Origin: Aquitalea sp. LB_tupeE
GTDB lineage: Bacteria; Pseudomonadota; Gammaproteobacteria; Burkholderiales; Chromobacteriaceae
Length of the DNA stretch: 64,000 bases
Direction of reading: 5' to 3'
NCBI RefSeq assembly: GCF_013391415.1
Contig: NZ_JACAXB010000007.1
Coordinates: 89,507 to 153,506 of the forward strand
In this document: piece after piece, positions 36,024 through 45,304 of the stretch
Numbering within the stretch: position 1 is the stretch's first letter
Layout: each line of letters starts with the position of its first letter
Notes under the pieces: generated by a model
The model's database searches: none
The model's input: only the letters and a program-made list of their open reading frames with translations
Told to the model about the DNA's origin: nothing
Made by a program: the position numbers and the translations under genes

Positions 36024-36053
36024 TTGACAAAGACGGAAGCAGACCCGTATAAA
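36024..36053 (+). promoter_or_regulatory. hpaG1 promoter
   Basis: A perfect -35 TTGACA (36024-36029), an 18-base spacer and -10 TATAAA (36048-36053). A strong core promoter fits repressor control by the operator immediately downstream. Confidence 0.8.
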
Positions 36054-36054
36054 G

Positions 36055-36066
36055 TTAACATATTAA
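36055..36066 (+). promoter_or_regulatory. Proposed HpaR operator at hpaG1
   Basis: TTAACATATTAA starts one base after the -10 and covers the predicted transcription start, an ideal place for repression. It is one of four similar sites. Confidence 0.7.
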
Positions 36067-36113
36067 ATAAATGGCCAGCCCTGCTGTCCACCACTACAAC
36101 AAGGAAGAGACCG

Positions 36114-36878
36114 ATGAAGCAAGGCCGCATCGTGCTGAACCAGCAAGCCCGCCGCGTGACAGCACTGGCCGATGGCAAACTGCTGCTGGACAACGGCAAT
36201 CCGCTGGCGGACACCTCGCCATGGCTGGCTCCCGCCACTGGCACCGTCTATGGCGTGGCGCTGAACCACCGCAGCCTGCTGGAACAGCTGGAAGCCGACT
36301 TCCAGCAGCCGCCCTACCAGAAAGCCCCGGCCACGCCGGTGCTGTTCATCAAGCCGCGCAATACCCACGCTGGCCACAGCAGCGCCATCGCCTTGCCGAC
36401 ACAGGCGGGCAAGGTATTTGCCGGTGGTGCGCTGGGCGTGGTGATTGGCAAGGTGGCCAGCAAAGTGGCTGAAGATCAGGCGCTGGCTGTGCTTGCTGGC
36501 TACACCGTGGTGAATGAAATCAGCCTGGAAGAAAGCAGCTTCTACCGCCCGGCCGTCAAGGCCAAATGTCGTGACGGTTTCTGCCCGATGGGCCCGTGGC
36601 TGGTAGACGCCGCCGCCATCAACCCGCTCAACGTGGAAATCCGCAGCTACCTGAACGGCGAACTAGCCGAAACCAATCACAGCCGCGACTGGCTGCGCAG
36701 TGTGCCGCAGCTGATTGCCGCCCTCAGCCAGTTCATGACCTTGCAGCCGGGCGACGTGATCATCCCCGCCACCCCGCTGCGCCAGCTGGAAATCCGCCCA
36801 GGCGACACCGTGGCCGTGGAAATCGACGGCATTGGCCGCCTGGAAAACCGCCTGATTGCCGAGGAGAGCGCCCAATGA
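36114..36878 (+). CDS. hpaG1: 4-HPA degradation isomerase/decarboxylase, N-terminal type subunit
   Basis: HpaG1 (254 aa) belongs to the fumarylacetoacetate hydrolase fold. With HpaG2 it performs the decarboxylation and isomerisation steps after ring opening; in E. coli both halves form one chain. Visible parts are VYGVALNHRS, PVLFIKPRNTHAGH and GYTVVNEISLEE. Expected metal ligands in the second half of the domain differ between the two proteins, as in the fused enzyme. ATG 36114 has AAGGAAGAG before it. It is the first gene of the hpa operon and overlaps hpaG2 by four bases. Confidence 0.92.
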   Translation: MKQGRIVLNQQARRVTALADGKLLLDNGNPLADTSPWLAPATGTVYGVALNHRSLLEQLEADFQQPPYQKAPATPVLFIKPRNTHAGHSSAIALPTQAGKVFAGGALGVVIGKVASKVAEDQALAVLAGYTVVNEISLEESSFYRPAVKAKCRDGFCPMGPWLVDAAAINPLNVEIRSYLNGELAETNHSRDWLRSVPQLIAALSQFMTLQPGDVIIPATPLRQLEIRPGDTVAVEIDGIGRLENRLIAEESAQ

Positions 36879-37654
36879 AACACGCCCGCATCCGCCTGCC
36901 CGGAGAGGCAGACATTCACGCGGTACTGGTTAACGATGACCATTCGGTACAGCTGGCCGATGGCCGCCGCTTTGCCGAAGATGCAGTGGAATGGCTGCCA
37001 CCGGCCGAAGGCACGGTGTTCGCCCTGGGCTTGAACTATGCCGACCACGCCGCCGAGCTGGCCTTCAAGGCACCAACCGAGCCGCTGGTATTTCTCAAGT
37101 CCCCTGCCACCCTCACCGGCCATCGTCAGGTATCGGTACGGCCGGACAATCTCTTGTACATGCACTACGAGTGCGAGCTGGTGGTGATCATCGGCAAGAC
37201 CGCCAAGAACGTCAGCCGCGAACAGGCGCTGGACTACGTGGCCGGTTACAGCGTGTGCAACGACTATGCGGTACGCGACTATCTGGAAAACTACTACCGG
37301 CCGAATCTGCGGGTGAAAAACCGCGACACCCTCACCCCGATCGGCCCGTGGTGGGTGGACCGTGGCGACGTGGCCAACCCGGCATCGCTCACCCTGCGCA
37401 CCTGGGTGAATGGCGAGCTGCGTCAGCAGGGCAACACCAGCGACATGGTGTTCGACATTCCTTTCCTGATCGAATACCTCAGCAGCTTCATGACCCTGTC
37501 CCCCGGCGACATGATCGCCACCGGCACGCCGGAAGGACTGGCCGATGTGGTGCCGGGCGATGAAGTCATCGTCGAGGTGGAGGGCGTGGGCCGTCTGGTC
37601 AACCACATTGTCAGCGAGGCGCAATACGCGGATCGCCAGGCGCAAACCGTGTGA
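36875..37654 (+). CDS. hpaG2: 4-HPA degradation isomerase/decarboxylase, C-terminal type subunit
   Basis: HpaG2 (259 aa), the partner of HpaG1, again of the FAH fold. The active-site segments are VFALGLNYADHA, EPLVFLKSPATLTGH, the metal-binding YECELVVIIGK and GYSVCNDYAVRDY, and the closing MIATGTPEGLADVVPGD. ATG 36875 overlaps the hpaG1 stop (ATGA), so translation is coupled. That two genes are separate here rather than fused is common in proteobacteria outside enterics. Confidence 0.94.
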   Translation: MKHARIRLPGEADIHAVLVNDDHSVQLADGRRFAEDAVEWLPPAEGTVFALGLNYADHAAELAFKAPTEPLVFLKSPATLTGHRQVSVRPDNLLYMHYECELVVIIGKTAKNVSREQALDYVAGYSVCNDYAVRDYLENYYRPNLRVKNRDTLTPIGPWWVDRGDVANPASLTLRTWVNGELRQQGNTSDMVFDIPFLIEYLSSFMTLSPGDMIATGTPEGLADVVPGDEVIVEVEGVGRLVNHIVSEAQYADRQAQTV

Positions 37655-37707
37655 AACATTACCCGGCGCAGCCTTGTAGCAGCTGCGCACGCACAGGAGA
37701 ACACAAG

Positions 37708-39168
37708 ATGATCAAGCACTGGATCAACGGCCGCGAGGTCGAAAGCAAGGAAGTCTTTGCAACCGTCAACCCGGCTACAGGTGAAGTGATTACCGAAGTG
37801 GCCTCCGGCGGTGCCGACGAAATCAACGCCGCCGTGGCCGCCGCCAAGGAAGCCTTCCCCAAGTGGGCGGGCACCCCGGCCAAGGAACGCGCCAAGATCA
37901 TGCGTCGCCTGGGCGAGCTGATCGACCAGAACGTGCCCATGCTGGCCGAGCTGGAAACACTGGACACCGGCCTGCCGATTCACCAGACCAAGAACGTGCT
38001 GATTCCGCGCGCCTCGCACAATTTCGACTTCTTCGCCGAAGTGTGCACCCGCATGAACGGCCACAGCTACCCGGTGGACGACAGCATGCTCAATTACACG
38101 CTGTACCAGCCGGTAGGTGTATGCGGCCTGGTGTCGCCGTGGAACGTACCCTTCATGACTGCCACCTGGAAAACCGCGCCTTGCCTGGCACTGGGTAATA
38201 CCGCAGTGCTGAAGATGTCCGAGCTGTCCCCGCTCACGGCAAATGAACTGGGCCGCCTGGCACTGGAAGCAGGCGTGCCGCCCGGCGTGTTCAATGTAGT
38301 GCAAGGCTATGGTGCCACCGCAGGGGATGCGCTGGTACGCCACCCGGATGTGCGCGCTGTGTCCTTTACCGGCGGCACCGCCACCGGCAAGCGCATCATG
38401 CAGAATGCCGGCCTGAAGAAGTTTTCCATGGAGCTGGGTGGCAAGTCGCCGGTGCTGATTTTTGCCGATTCCGATCTGGACCGCGCACTGGACGCCGCGC
38501 TGTTCACCATCTTCTCGCTCAATGGCGAACGCTGCACCGCAGGCAGCCGCATCTTCATCCAGCGCCCGGTGTACGACAAGTTTGTCGAGGAATTCGCCGC
38601 GCGCGCCAAGCGCCTGATCGTCGGCGACCCGCAAGACCCGAAAACCCAGGTCGGCTCCATGATCACCCCGCAGCACTACGACAAGGTTACCGGCTATATC
38701 CGCATCGGCATGGAGGAAGGCGCCCGTCTGGTGGCCGGTGGTCTGGAACGCCCGGCCGGCCTGCCCGCCCATCTGGCGCGCGGCAACTTCATCCAGCCTA
38801 CGGTGTTTGCCGATGTAGACAACCGCATGCGCATTGCGCAGGAAGAAATCTTCGGCCCGGTGGTGTGCCTGATGCCGTTTGACGACGAGGCCGACGCGCT
38901 GCGCCTGGCCAATGATGTGGAATACGGCCTGGCGTCCTATATCTGGACCCAGGACATCGGCAAGGCCCACCGTCTGGCCCGTGGCATCGAGGCGGGCATG
39001 GTGTTCATCAACAGCCAGAACGTGCGCGATCTGCGCCAACCGTTTGGCGGCGTGAAGGCCTCCGGCACCGGGCGCGAAGGCGGCGAGTACAGCTTCGAGG
39101 TGTTTGCCGAAATCAAGAACGTGTGCATTTCGATGGGCGGGCATCACATTCCGCGCTGGGGCCTGTGA
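37708..39168 (+). CDS. hpaE: 5-carboxymethyl-2-hydroxymuconate semialdehyde dehydrogenase
   Basis: HpaE (486 aa) is the NAD-dependent aldehyde dehydrogenase acting on the ring-cleavage product of homoprotocatechuate. The N-terminus MIKHWINGREVESKEVFATVNPATGEV and the segment LETLDTGLPIHQTK are typical of HpaE. The catalytic cysteine lies in NGERCTAGSR and the glutamate in MELGGKSP. AGGAG precedes ATG 37708. A structured repeat of about 106 bases follows the gene. Confidence 0.95.
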   Translation: MIKHWINGREVESKEVFATVNPATGEVITEVASGGADEINAAVAAAKEAFPKWAGTPAKERAKIMRRLGELIDQNVPMLAELETLDTGLPIHQTKNVLIPRASHNFDFFAEVCTRMNGHSYPVDDSMLNYTLYQPVGVCGLVSPWNVPFMTATWKTAPCLALGNTAVLKMSELSPLTANELGRLALEAGVPPGVFNVVQGYGATAGDALVRHPDVRAVSFTGGTATGKRIMQNAGLKKFSMELGGKSPVLIFADSDLDRALDAALFTIFSLNGERCTAGSRIFIQRPVYDKFVEEFAARAKRLIVGDPQDPKTQVGSMITPQHYDKVTGYIRIGMEEGARLVAGGLERPAGLPAHLARGNFIQPTVFADVDNRMRIAQEEIFGPVVCLMPFDDEADALRLANDVEYGLASYIWTQDIGKAHRLARGIEAGMVFINSQNVRDLRQPFGGVKASGTGREGGEYSFEVFAEIKNVCISMGGHHIPRWGL

Positions 39169-39181
39169 ACTTATCGCTACT

Positions 39182-39287
39182 AACAAAAACCCTGCTGCGG
39201 CATTGCGCCTCCTAGCCGTACTGCTTGTACTGTCTGCGTCGACGCGCCTTGCATCAGGGACGCTGCGCTATTTTGTTAGCAGCTCTT
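39182..39287 (+). repeat. Intergenic repeat, copy 1 (hpaE-hpaD gap)
   Basis: About nine in ten positions match 44172-44275. The ends form an inverted repeat (CTAACAAAA 39180-39188 with TTTTGTTAG 39271-39279), with CCCTG/CAGGG just inside, so the transcript could fold into one long stem. No reading frame is conserved between the copies. Confidence 0.85.
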
Positions 39288-39395
39288 AAGACAACAGTAA
39301 GACAACAGATGGTCAGGGCGCCACAGAACGCCCGGCCTCTTGGCTGTGGCACACATCAATGCCCACCGCCCTCACGACTACAAAGGAGACACTCC

Positions 39396-40244
39396 ATGGG
39401 ACAACTCGCCCTGGCGGCCAAGATCACGCACGTGCCGTCGATGTATTTATCCGAACTGCCCGGCCAGCATCAGGGCTGCCGTCAGGCCGCCATCGACGGC
39501 CACAAGGAAATCGGCCGTCGCTGCCGCGAACTGGGAGTGGACACCATCGTGGTGTTCGATACCCACTGGCTGGTGAATTCCGGTTACCACGTCAACTGCG
39601 CCCCGGAGTTTGAAGGGGTCTACACCTCCAACGAGCTGCCGCACTTCATCAAGAACCTGCCCTATGCCTATCCGGGCAATCCGGCGCTGGGCCAGTTGCT
39701 GGCCGATGCCGCCAGCAAGGCAGGGGTACACACCCGTGCCCATGACGCCACCACGCTGGCATTGGAGTACGGCACGCTGGTTCCCATGCGCTACATGAAT
39801 GCCGACCAGCATTTCAAGGTGGTGTCGGTGTCTGCCATGTGCACGGTGCACAACCTGGCGGACAGCGCCCGGCTGGGCATGGCCATGCGTCAGGCAGTGG
39901 AAGAACAGTACGACGGCAAGGTGGCTTTTCTCGCCAGTGGCTCGCTGTCGCACCGCTTTGCCCAGAACGGCGTGGCCGAGCAATACCTGCACAAGGTATG
40001 GAGCCCCTTCCTCGAAAGCTTCGACCACGAAGTAGTGGCCATGTGGCAACGCGGTGACTGGAAAACCTTCTGCGCCATGCTGCCGGAGTATGCGGAAAAG
40101 TGTCATGGCGAAGGCTTCATGCACGACACCGCCATGCTGCTGGGCGCGCTGGGCTGGGACGAATACCAGGGCAAGGCCGAGGTGGTCACGCCTTACTTTG
40201 GCAGCTCTGGCACCGGACAGATCAACGTGGTACTTCCCGTCTGA
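39396..40244 (+). CDS. hpaD: Homoprotocatechuate 2,3-dioxygenase
   Basis: HpaD (282 aa) opens the ring of 3,4-dihydroxyphenylacetate next to the hydroxyls. It is of the LigB (class III) extradiol type: ITHVPSMYLSELPGQHQG near the start gives the first iron ligand, VFDTHWLVNSGYHVN the next region, and GSLSHRF the catalytic histidine. The C-terminus GSSGTGQINVVLPV is standard. The frame is open upstream, but ATG 39396 has AAAGGAG before it. It is the first gene after repeat copy 1. Confidence 0.95.
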   Translation: MGQLALAAKITHVPSMYLSELPGQHQGCRQAAIDGHKEIGRRCRELGVDTIVVFDTHWLVNSGYHVNCAPEFEGVYTSNELPHFIKNLPYAYPGNPALGQLLADAASKAGVHTRAHDATTLALEYGTLVPMRYMNADQHFKVVSVSAMCTVHNLADSARLGMAMRQAVEEQYDGKVAFLASGSLSHRFAQNGVAEQYLHKVWSPFLESFDHEVVAMWQRGDWKTFCAMLPEYAEKCHGEGFMHDTAMLLGALGWDEYQGKAEVVTPYFGSSGTGQINVVLPV

Positions 40245-40305
40245 TTGCTTGCCCAACACGGCCAGCCCTGCCCCGGCAGGCAGGCAGTTTTCCCCGGAGG
40301 ATTCC

Positions 40306-40686
40306 ATGCCGCATTTCATCGTCGAATGTACCGACAATATCCGCGAGCAGGCCGACCTGCCCGGCCTGTTCGAAAAAGCCCATGCCTACTTGATTGGCAC
40401 CGGTCTGTATCCGGTGGCGGGCATCCGCAGCCGTGCCATCTGGCTGGACACCTGGCGCATGGCCGATGGCGAGGCCGACTACGCCTTTGTCCACATGAGC
40501 CTGAAAATCGGCCATGGCCGCACCTTTGAAGAACGCGAACGCACTGCACAGGGCCTGTTTGCGCTGATCAAGCAACACTTTGCCCCGCTGTTTGATGCCC
40601 GTTATCTGGCGCTGACATTCGAGCTGAGCGAGCTGGATGCCAAGCTCAGCTACAAGCACAACAATGTGCATCAGCGCTTCAAATAG
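40306..40686 (+). CDS. hpaF: 5-carboxymethyl-2-hydroxymuconate isomerase
   Basis: HpaF (126 aa), a small tautomerase-fold enzyme that isomerises 5-carboxymethyl-2-hydroxymuconate. After removal of Met1 the N-terminal Pro2 can act as catalytic base (MPHFIVECTDNIR). The C-terminal LSYKHNNVHQRF is typical of the family. A perfect GGAGG lies before ATG 40306. Confidence 0.95.
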   Translation: MPHFIVECTDNIREQADLPGLFEKAHAYLIGTGLYPVAGIRSRAIWLDTWRMADGEADYAFVHMSLKIGHGRTFEERERTAQGLFALIKQHFAPLFDARYLALTFELSELDAKLSYKHNNVHQRFK

Positions 40687-40698
40687 GCTGCCGTTGTC

Positions 40699-41892
40699 AT
40701 GCAACAAGTGCGCAATCCGCAGCAGCAAGCCCGGCTGATCGTCCTGCTCGGTGTGCTGGTGGCCTTCGGCCCGCTGTCCATCGACATGTATCTGCCCGCC
40801 CTGCCCGCCATTGCGGCGGATCTGGCGGCGCCGGTGGCACGCATCCAGCTGACCATCGGCAGCTTTCTGGCCGGTTTTTGTGGCGGCATGCTGCTGTACG
40901 GCCCGCTGTCCGACCGCTATGGCCGCCGCCCGGTACTGCTGACCGGCCTCAGCCTGTATGTGCTGGCCAGCCTGGCTTGCGCTGTGGCGCAAACGGCGGA
41001 ACAGCTGATTGTCCTGCGTGTGCTGCAAGCCACGGGCGGCGGTGCGGCCACGGTGATGGCACGCGCCATCGTGCGCGATGCCTTTCCGCTGACTGAGGCC
41101 AGCCATGTGCTGACGCTGATGCAGCAGATCACCATGATCGCCCCCTTGCTGGCCCCGCTGCTGGGTGGCTGGCTATTGCTGCTGGCGGGCTGGCGCAGCC
41201 TGTTCCTGCTGCTGGCACTGATTGGCGCGGCATCGCTGGCGGTGGTGGCACTGCGCCTGCCGGAAAGCCATCCGCCCAGCGGCCGCAACGACATCACCCT
41301 GGGCAAGGCCTTCCGCGCCTACGGCCACCTGCTGCTGGACTTGCCCACCATGGGCTACAGCCTGGCACTGGGCCTGAGTTTTGGCGCGATGTTCGCCTAC
41401 ATCACCGGCTCGCCCTTTGTTTACATCGAATACTTTGGTGTGGCACCCCAGCACTACGGCTATCTGTTCGGGCTCAACATCATCGCCATCGTACTGTTCA
41501 GCCTGTTCAACCGCCGCCTGCTGTCCAGGCACAGCATCGACCAGTTGCTGCAATGGCAATGCGCCATCGTCACCGTGGCTGGCATCGCACTGTGGCTGCT
41601 GGCCGGGCACAGCCTGTGGCTGACGGTGTTGCCGCTGCTGTTCAGCGTGGGCATGACCGGCAGCATCGGCCCCAATGCCATGGCGCGGCTGCTGCAACTG
41701 CATGCCGACCGGGCCGGTGCGGTGATGGCGCTGGCTGTATCTGGCCAGTTTGGCTGCGGCATGCTGGCCAGTGCGCTGGTGGCCAACCTGTTTGACGGCA
41801 GCCCGCGCGCCATGTGCCTGCTGGTGATGGCCTGCGGTGTCGCAGCCTGGCTGAGTCTGCAATTGATCCGTTTTTCCCGGAAATCCTCATGA
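40699..41892 (+). CDS. MFS exporter, Bcr/CflA type, inside the hpa operon
   Basis: A 397-residue major facilitator protein with 12 helices of the Bcr/CflA drug-resistance group. The family start LGVLVAFGPLSIDMYLPALPAIAADL and the loop motif GPLSDRYGRRPVLLTGL are clear, with the motif-C-like GAATVMARAIVRDAF. It is an unusual member of an hpa operon; it may export a toxic or accumulating pathway intermediate. The stop overlaps the next start (ATGA), so it belongs to the operon. Substrate unknown. Confidence 0.88.
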   Translation: MQQVRNPQQQARLIVLLGVLVAFGPLSIDMYLPALPAIAADLAAPVARIQLTIGSFLAGFCGGMLLYGPLSDRYGRRPVLLTGLSLYVLASLACAVAQTAEQLIVLRVLQATGGGAATVMARAIVRDAFPLTEASHVLTLMQQITMIAPLLAPLLGGWLLLLAGWRSLFLLLALIGAASLAVVALRLPESHPPSGRNDITLGKAFRAYGHLLLDLPTMGYSLALGLSFGAMFAYITGSPFVYIEYFGVAPQHYGYLFGLNIIAIVLFSLFNRRLLSRHSIDQLLQWQCAIVTVAGIALWLLAGHSLWLTVLPLLFSVGMTGSIGPNAMARLLQLHADRAGAVMALAVSGQFGCGMLASALVANLFDGSPRAMCLLVMACGVAAWLSLQLIRFSRKSS

Positions 41893-43367
41893 ACGCCATG
41901 ACTAGCCCCACCCCGTCCCTGCTGCGTGAGCAGGCCTATATCAACGGCCAATGGCTATCCGGCGCACAGCAATTTGCCGTGCACAACCCGGCCAGCGGCG
42001 CACTGCTGGCGCGGGTGGCTGATCTGGGCGCAGCTGAAACCTGCGCGGCCATTGCTGCCGCCCATGCAGCCTTGCCTGCCTGGCGGGCGCTGACCGCACA
42101 GCAGCGTACTGCCATGCTGCTGCGCTGGCATGCGCTGATCTTGCAGCACCAGAACGAACTGGCCGACCTGATCAGCCTGGAACAAGGCAAACCGCAGGCA
42201 GAAAGTCTGGGCGAAATCGCCTACGGTGCCAGTTATATCGAGTGGTTTGCCGAAGAAGGCAAACGGATTTACGGCGAAGTGATTCCCAGCCCCTTTGCGG
42301 ACAAGCGCCTGCTCACCGTGCGCCAGGGGGTGGGCGTGGTGGCGGCCATCACGCCATGGAATTTCCCGCACGCCATGATCACCCGCAAGGTGGCTCCGGC
42401 GCTGGCCGCCGGCTGCACCGTGGTGCTGAAACCCGCCGCCGAAACACCCTTGTCAGCACTGGCACTGGCGGCGCTGGCCGAACAGGCTGGCCTGCCGCCC
42501 GGCGTATTCAATGTCGTCACCGGCACTGATGCGGTAGCAATCGGTGGCGAACTCACTAGCAGCCCGCTGGTGCGGGCGCTCAGTTTCACCGGCTCCACCG
42601 CCGTGGGCAAATTGCTCATGCGCCAGTGTGCCGACACGGTGAAAAAACTGGGGCTGGAACTGGGCGGTAATGCCCCTTTCATCGTGTTTGACGATGCTGA
42701 TCTGGATGCCGCCGTGCAGGGCGCGCTGTTTGCCAAATTCCGCAATAGCGGCCAGACCTGTGTCTGCGCCAACCGTCTGCTGGTACAGGATGGCATCTAT
42801 GATGCCTTCGCCAGCAAGCTGGCCACTGCTGTAGCAGCACTACAGGTTGGCCCGGCCAGCGAGGCTGGGATGCAGCAAGGCCCGCTGATCAGCCAGGCCG
42901 CCGTGGCCAAGGTACAGCGCCACATCGCCAACGCCGTCAGTCTGGGGGCTCGCGTACTCACTGGCGGCGCGCCGCATGCACGTGGTGGCAACTTCTTCCA
43001 GCCCACCGTGCTGGCTGATATCACCGCACAGATGCTGGTGGCACAGGAAGAAACCTTTGGTCCGCTCGCCCCGCTGCTGCGCTTTCACGACGAGGCAGAA
43101 GCCATCCAGCTGGCCAATAGTGGCGAGTCGGGCCTGGCCGCCTACTTCTACAGCCGCGATGTAAGCCGCTGCTGGCGGGTGGCCGAAGCCATCGAGGCGG
43201 GCATGGTGGGCATCAACGAAGGTGCCATTTCCACCGCCGTCGCCCCGTTTGGCGGCATCAAGCAGTCCGGCCTGGGGCGTGAAGGCGGACGGCTGGGGCT
43301 GGAAGAATTCATGGAAACCAAATACCTGTGCTTTGGCGGCATCACCAACAAGGAGACCACATGCTGA
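41889..43367 (+). CDS. Succinate semialdehyde dehydrogenase
   Basis: A 492-residue aldehyde dehydrogenase of the GabD/Sad type. It shows [25 protein letters not shown], the NAD-site [29 protein letters not shown] and the catalytic cysteine in [11 protein letters not shown], all typical of succinate semialdehyde dehydrogenases. The HpaI reaction releases succinate semialdehyde, so this enzyme completes the pathway to succinate. It overlaps the exporter start-stop and overlaps hpaH by seven bases. Coenzyme preference cannot be settled by eye. Confidence 0.9.
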   Translation: MNAMTSPTPSLLREQAYINGQWLSGAQQFAVHNPASGALLARVADLGAAETCAAIAAAHAALPAWRALTAQQRTAMLLRWHALILQHQNELADLISLEQGKPQAESLGEIAYGASYIEWFAEEGKRIYGEVIPSPFADKRLLTVRQGVGVVAAITPWNFPHAMITRKVAPALAAGCTVVLKPAAETPLSALALAALAEQAGLPPGVFNVVTGTDAVAIGGELTSSPLVRALSFTGSTAVGKLLMRQCADTVKKLGLELGGNAPFIVFDDADLDAAVQGALFAKFRNSGQTCVCANRLLVQDGIYDAFASKLATAVAALQVGPASEAGMQQGPLISQAAVAKVQRHIANAVSLGARVLTGGAPHARGGNFFQPTVLADITAQMLVAQEETFGPLAPLLRFHDEAEAIQLANSGESGLAAYFYSRDVSRCWRVAEAIEAGMVGINEGAISTAVAPFGGIKQSGLGREGGRLGLEEFMETKYLCFGGITNKETTC

Positions 43368-44164
43368 CGCAAGACATCATCCACACCACCGCGCAGCGCC
43401 TGCATCAGGCCGAGCAGCAACGCGAGCAGATCCGCCAGATTTCGCTGGACTACCCGGACATCACCATCGAGGACGCCTACGCCATCCAGCGCTGCTGGGT
43501 GGAGATGAAGCTGGCCGAGGGCCGCACCATCAAGGGCCACAAGATCGGCCTCACCTCGCGCGCCATGCAGATGTCCTCGCAGATCAACGAACCGGACTAC
43601 GGCACCCTGCTGGACGATATGTTCTTCAACGATGGCAGCGACATTCCCACCAGCCGCTTCATCGTGCCGCGGGTGGAGGTGGAACTGGCCTTCATTCTGG
43701 GCAAGGAGCTGAAAGGCCCGGGCATTACCCTGTTCGATGTGTACCAGGCCACGGATTTTGTCATTCCGGCACTGGAAATCATCGACGCCCGCAGCCAGTC
43801 CATCGACCCGGCATCCGGCCGCCCGCGCAAGGTGTTCGACACCATTTCCGACAACGCCGCCAATGCCGGGGTGGTGATGGGCGGCCGCCCGGTGAAGCCG
43901 TCCGAACTGGACCTGCGCTGGGTATCCGCGCTGATGTATCGCAACGGCGTGATCGAGGAGTCCGGCGTGGCTGCGGCAGTACTGAACCACCCGGCCAATG
44001 GCGTGGCCTGGCTGGCCAACAAGCTGGCCCCGTTTGATGTCAGCCTCAAGCCCGGCCAAGTGATTCTGGGCGGCTCCTTCACCCGCCCGGTACCGGCCCG
44101 CGCTGGCGATACCTTCCATGTGGACTATGGGCCGCTGGGTGCCATCAGTTGCCGCTTTGTTTAG
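43361..44164 (+). CDS. hpaH: 2-oxohept-4-ene-1,7-dioate hydratase
   Basis: HpaH (267 aa) hydrates 2-oxohept-4-ene-1,7-dioate before the aldolase step. It shows the family segments [28 protein letters not shown] and the metal-binding [18 protein letters not shown] 43361 has AAGGAG before it and lies inside the upstream stop region. This gene symbol is not to be confused with HPAH, the name used for the two-component hydroxylase further right. Confidence 0.95.
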   Translation: MLTQDIIHTTAQRLHQAEQQREQIRQISLDYPDITIEDAYAIQRCWVEMKLAEGRTIKGHKIGLTSRAMQMSSQINEPDYGTLLDDMFFNDGSDIPTSRFIVPRVEVELAFILGKELKGPGITLFDVYQATDFVIPALEIIDARSQSIDPASGRPRKVFDTISDNAANAGVVMGGRPVKPSELDLRWVSALMYRNGVIEESGVAAAVLNHPANGVAWLANKLAPFDVSLKPGQVILGGSFTRPVPARAGDTFHVDYGPLGAISCRFV

Positions 44165-44171
44165 ATCAGCG

Positions 44172-44275
44172 AACAAAAACCCTGCTGCTGCGTTGCGCCT
44201 CCTGGCCGTACACCTTGTACTGTCTGCGTCGGCGCGCCTTGTATCAGGGGCGTTGCGCTCATGTTAGCTGCTCTT
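44172..44275 (+). repeat. Intergenic repeat, copy 2 (hpaH-hpaI gap)
   Basis: Second copy of the element at 39182-39287. The outer stem is less complete than in copy 1 (two bases shorter before GTTAGC), but the inner sequence is well kept. It ends 20 bases before hpaI. Confidence 0.85.
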
Positions 44276-44294
44276 GTTTTTTAAGGAAAATTCC

Positions 44295-45095
44295 ATGCAG
44301 AACCCATCCAACCGCTTCAAGGCTGCGCTGAAAAACGGTGAAGTGCAGATCGGCCTGTGGCTGAGCCTGGCCAGCCCGTACAGTGCCGAGCTGCTGGCTG
44401 GTGCCGGTTTCGACTGGCTATTGATTGACGGCGAACACGCACCCAATGAATTGAATGACATGCTGGGCCAGTTGCAGGCCATCGCCCCCTACCCCAGCCA
44501 CCCGGTGGTGCGGCCGGTATGGAACGACCCGGTGCGCATCAAGCAGATTCTGGACATCGGCGCGCAAACCCTGCTGCTGCCCATGGTGCAGACCGCCGAA
44601 GAAGCGGCGCTGGCGGTAGCCGCCACCCGTTATCCGCCGCACGGCATCCGCGGTGTGGGCAGCGCCATTGCCCGCGCCTCGCGCTGGAACCGCATCGAAG
44701 GTTATCTCAAGCGCGCCGAGGAGGAGCTGTGCGTGCTGGTGCAGATCGAAACCCGTGAGGGGCTGAACAATCTGGACGCCATTGCCGCTACACCGGGCGT
44801 GGACGGCGTGTTCATCGGCCCGGCGGATTTATCTGCCGACATGGGTTACCTCGGCCAGCCTGCCCACCCGGAAGTACAAGCCGCCATCGAACAGGCCATC
44901 ACCCGTATCCGCGCCCAAGGCAAGGCGGCTGGTATCTTGATGGCCGACGAAAAACTGGCCCGTCATTACATTGAGCTGGGCGCGCAGTTTGTCGCCGTCG
45001 GCGTGGACAGCACCGTGCTGGCACGCAGTGCCGAAGCACTGGCCGGACGCTTCAAAACCGGTGGTCAGCAGGCCGGAGCCAGTGGCGTGTACTGA
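44295..45095 (+). CDS. hpaI: 4-hydroxy-2-oxoheptanedioate aldolase
   Basis: HpaI (266 aa) is the class II aldolase that splits 4-hydroxy-2-oxoheptanedioate into pyruvate and succinate semialdehyde. It begins [40 protein letters not shown] carries the catalytic histidine, QIETREGL the metal-binding glutamate, and [11 protein letters not shown] the aspartate. ATG 44295 has AAGGAAAA before it. Confidence 0.96.
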   Translation: MQNPSNRFKAALKNGEVQIGLWLSLASPYSAELLAGAGFDWLLIDGEHAPNELNDMLGQLQAIAPYPSHPVVRPVWNDPVRIKQILDIGAQTLLLPMVQTAEEAALAVAATRYPPHGIRGVGSAIARASRWNRIEGYLKRAEEELCVLVQIETREGLNNLDAIAATPGVDGVFIGPADLSADMGYLGQPAHPEVQAAIEQAITRIRAQGKAAGILMADEKLARHYIELGAQFVAVGVDSTVLARSAEALAGRFKTGGQQAGASGVY

Positions 45096-45153
45096 TACCA
45101 AACCGGGCGGCCCTGCGGGTCGTCCGCTGGCGCTGTATTCAGCGCTCAAATAA

Positions 45154-45166
45154 TTAATATGTTTAA
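45154..45166 (-). promoter_or_regulatory. Proposed HpaR operator upstream of hpaX
   Basis: On the minus strand the hpaG1-type element reads with one mismatch (TAAACATATTAA core). It lies about 140 bases before hpaX, next to a GCGCTG/CAGCGC hairpin at 45130-45145 that follows hpaI. Confidence 0.5.
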
Positions 45167-45304
45167 TTTAACGCTAACAGAAAGGACCACACCGCCACAC
45201 AGCACAACGCAGCACAGCAACAAGGTGATCTGCCAACAAGAGCAGGCACCACGACAAAGGACAACACGCCGGAACGCTCCCGGCACCCTATAGAGGAGAT
45301 ATGC

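Larger units (their letters stand above)
35757..36113. other. hpaA-hpaG1 divergent control region, 357 bases
   Basis: It contains the proposed HpaA box (35936-35955), an imperfect palindrome ATGCCA-N2-TGGCAT (35973-35986), the hpaG1 promoter (36024-36053) and the proposed HpaR operator (36055-36066). The nine-mer TGCCACATG occurs at 35786-35794 and 35974-35982. No gene is seen. Confidence 0.6.

Noticed and set aside
37423..39186. A 587-codon frame on the minus strand opposite hpaE
   Set aside because: Shadow of hpaE; composition is not protein-like and no domain is recognisable.
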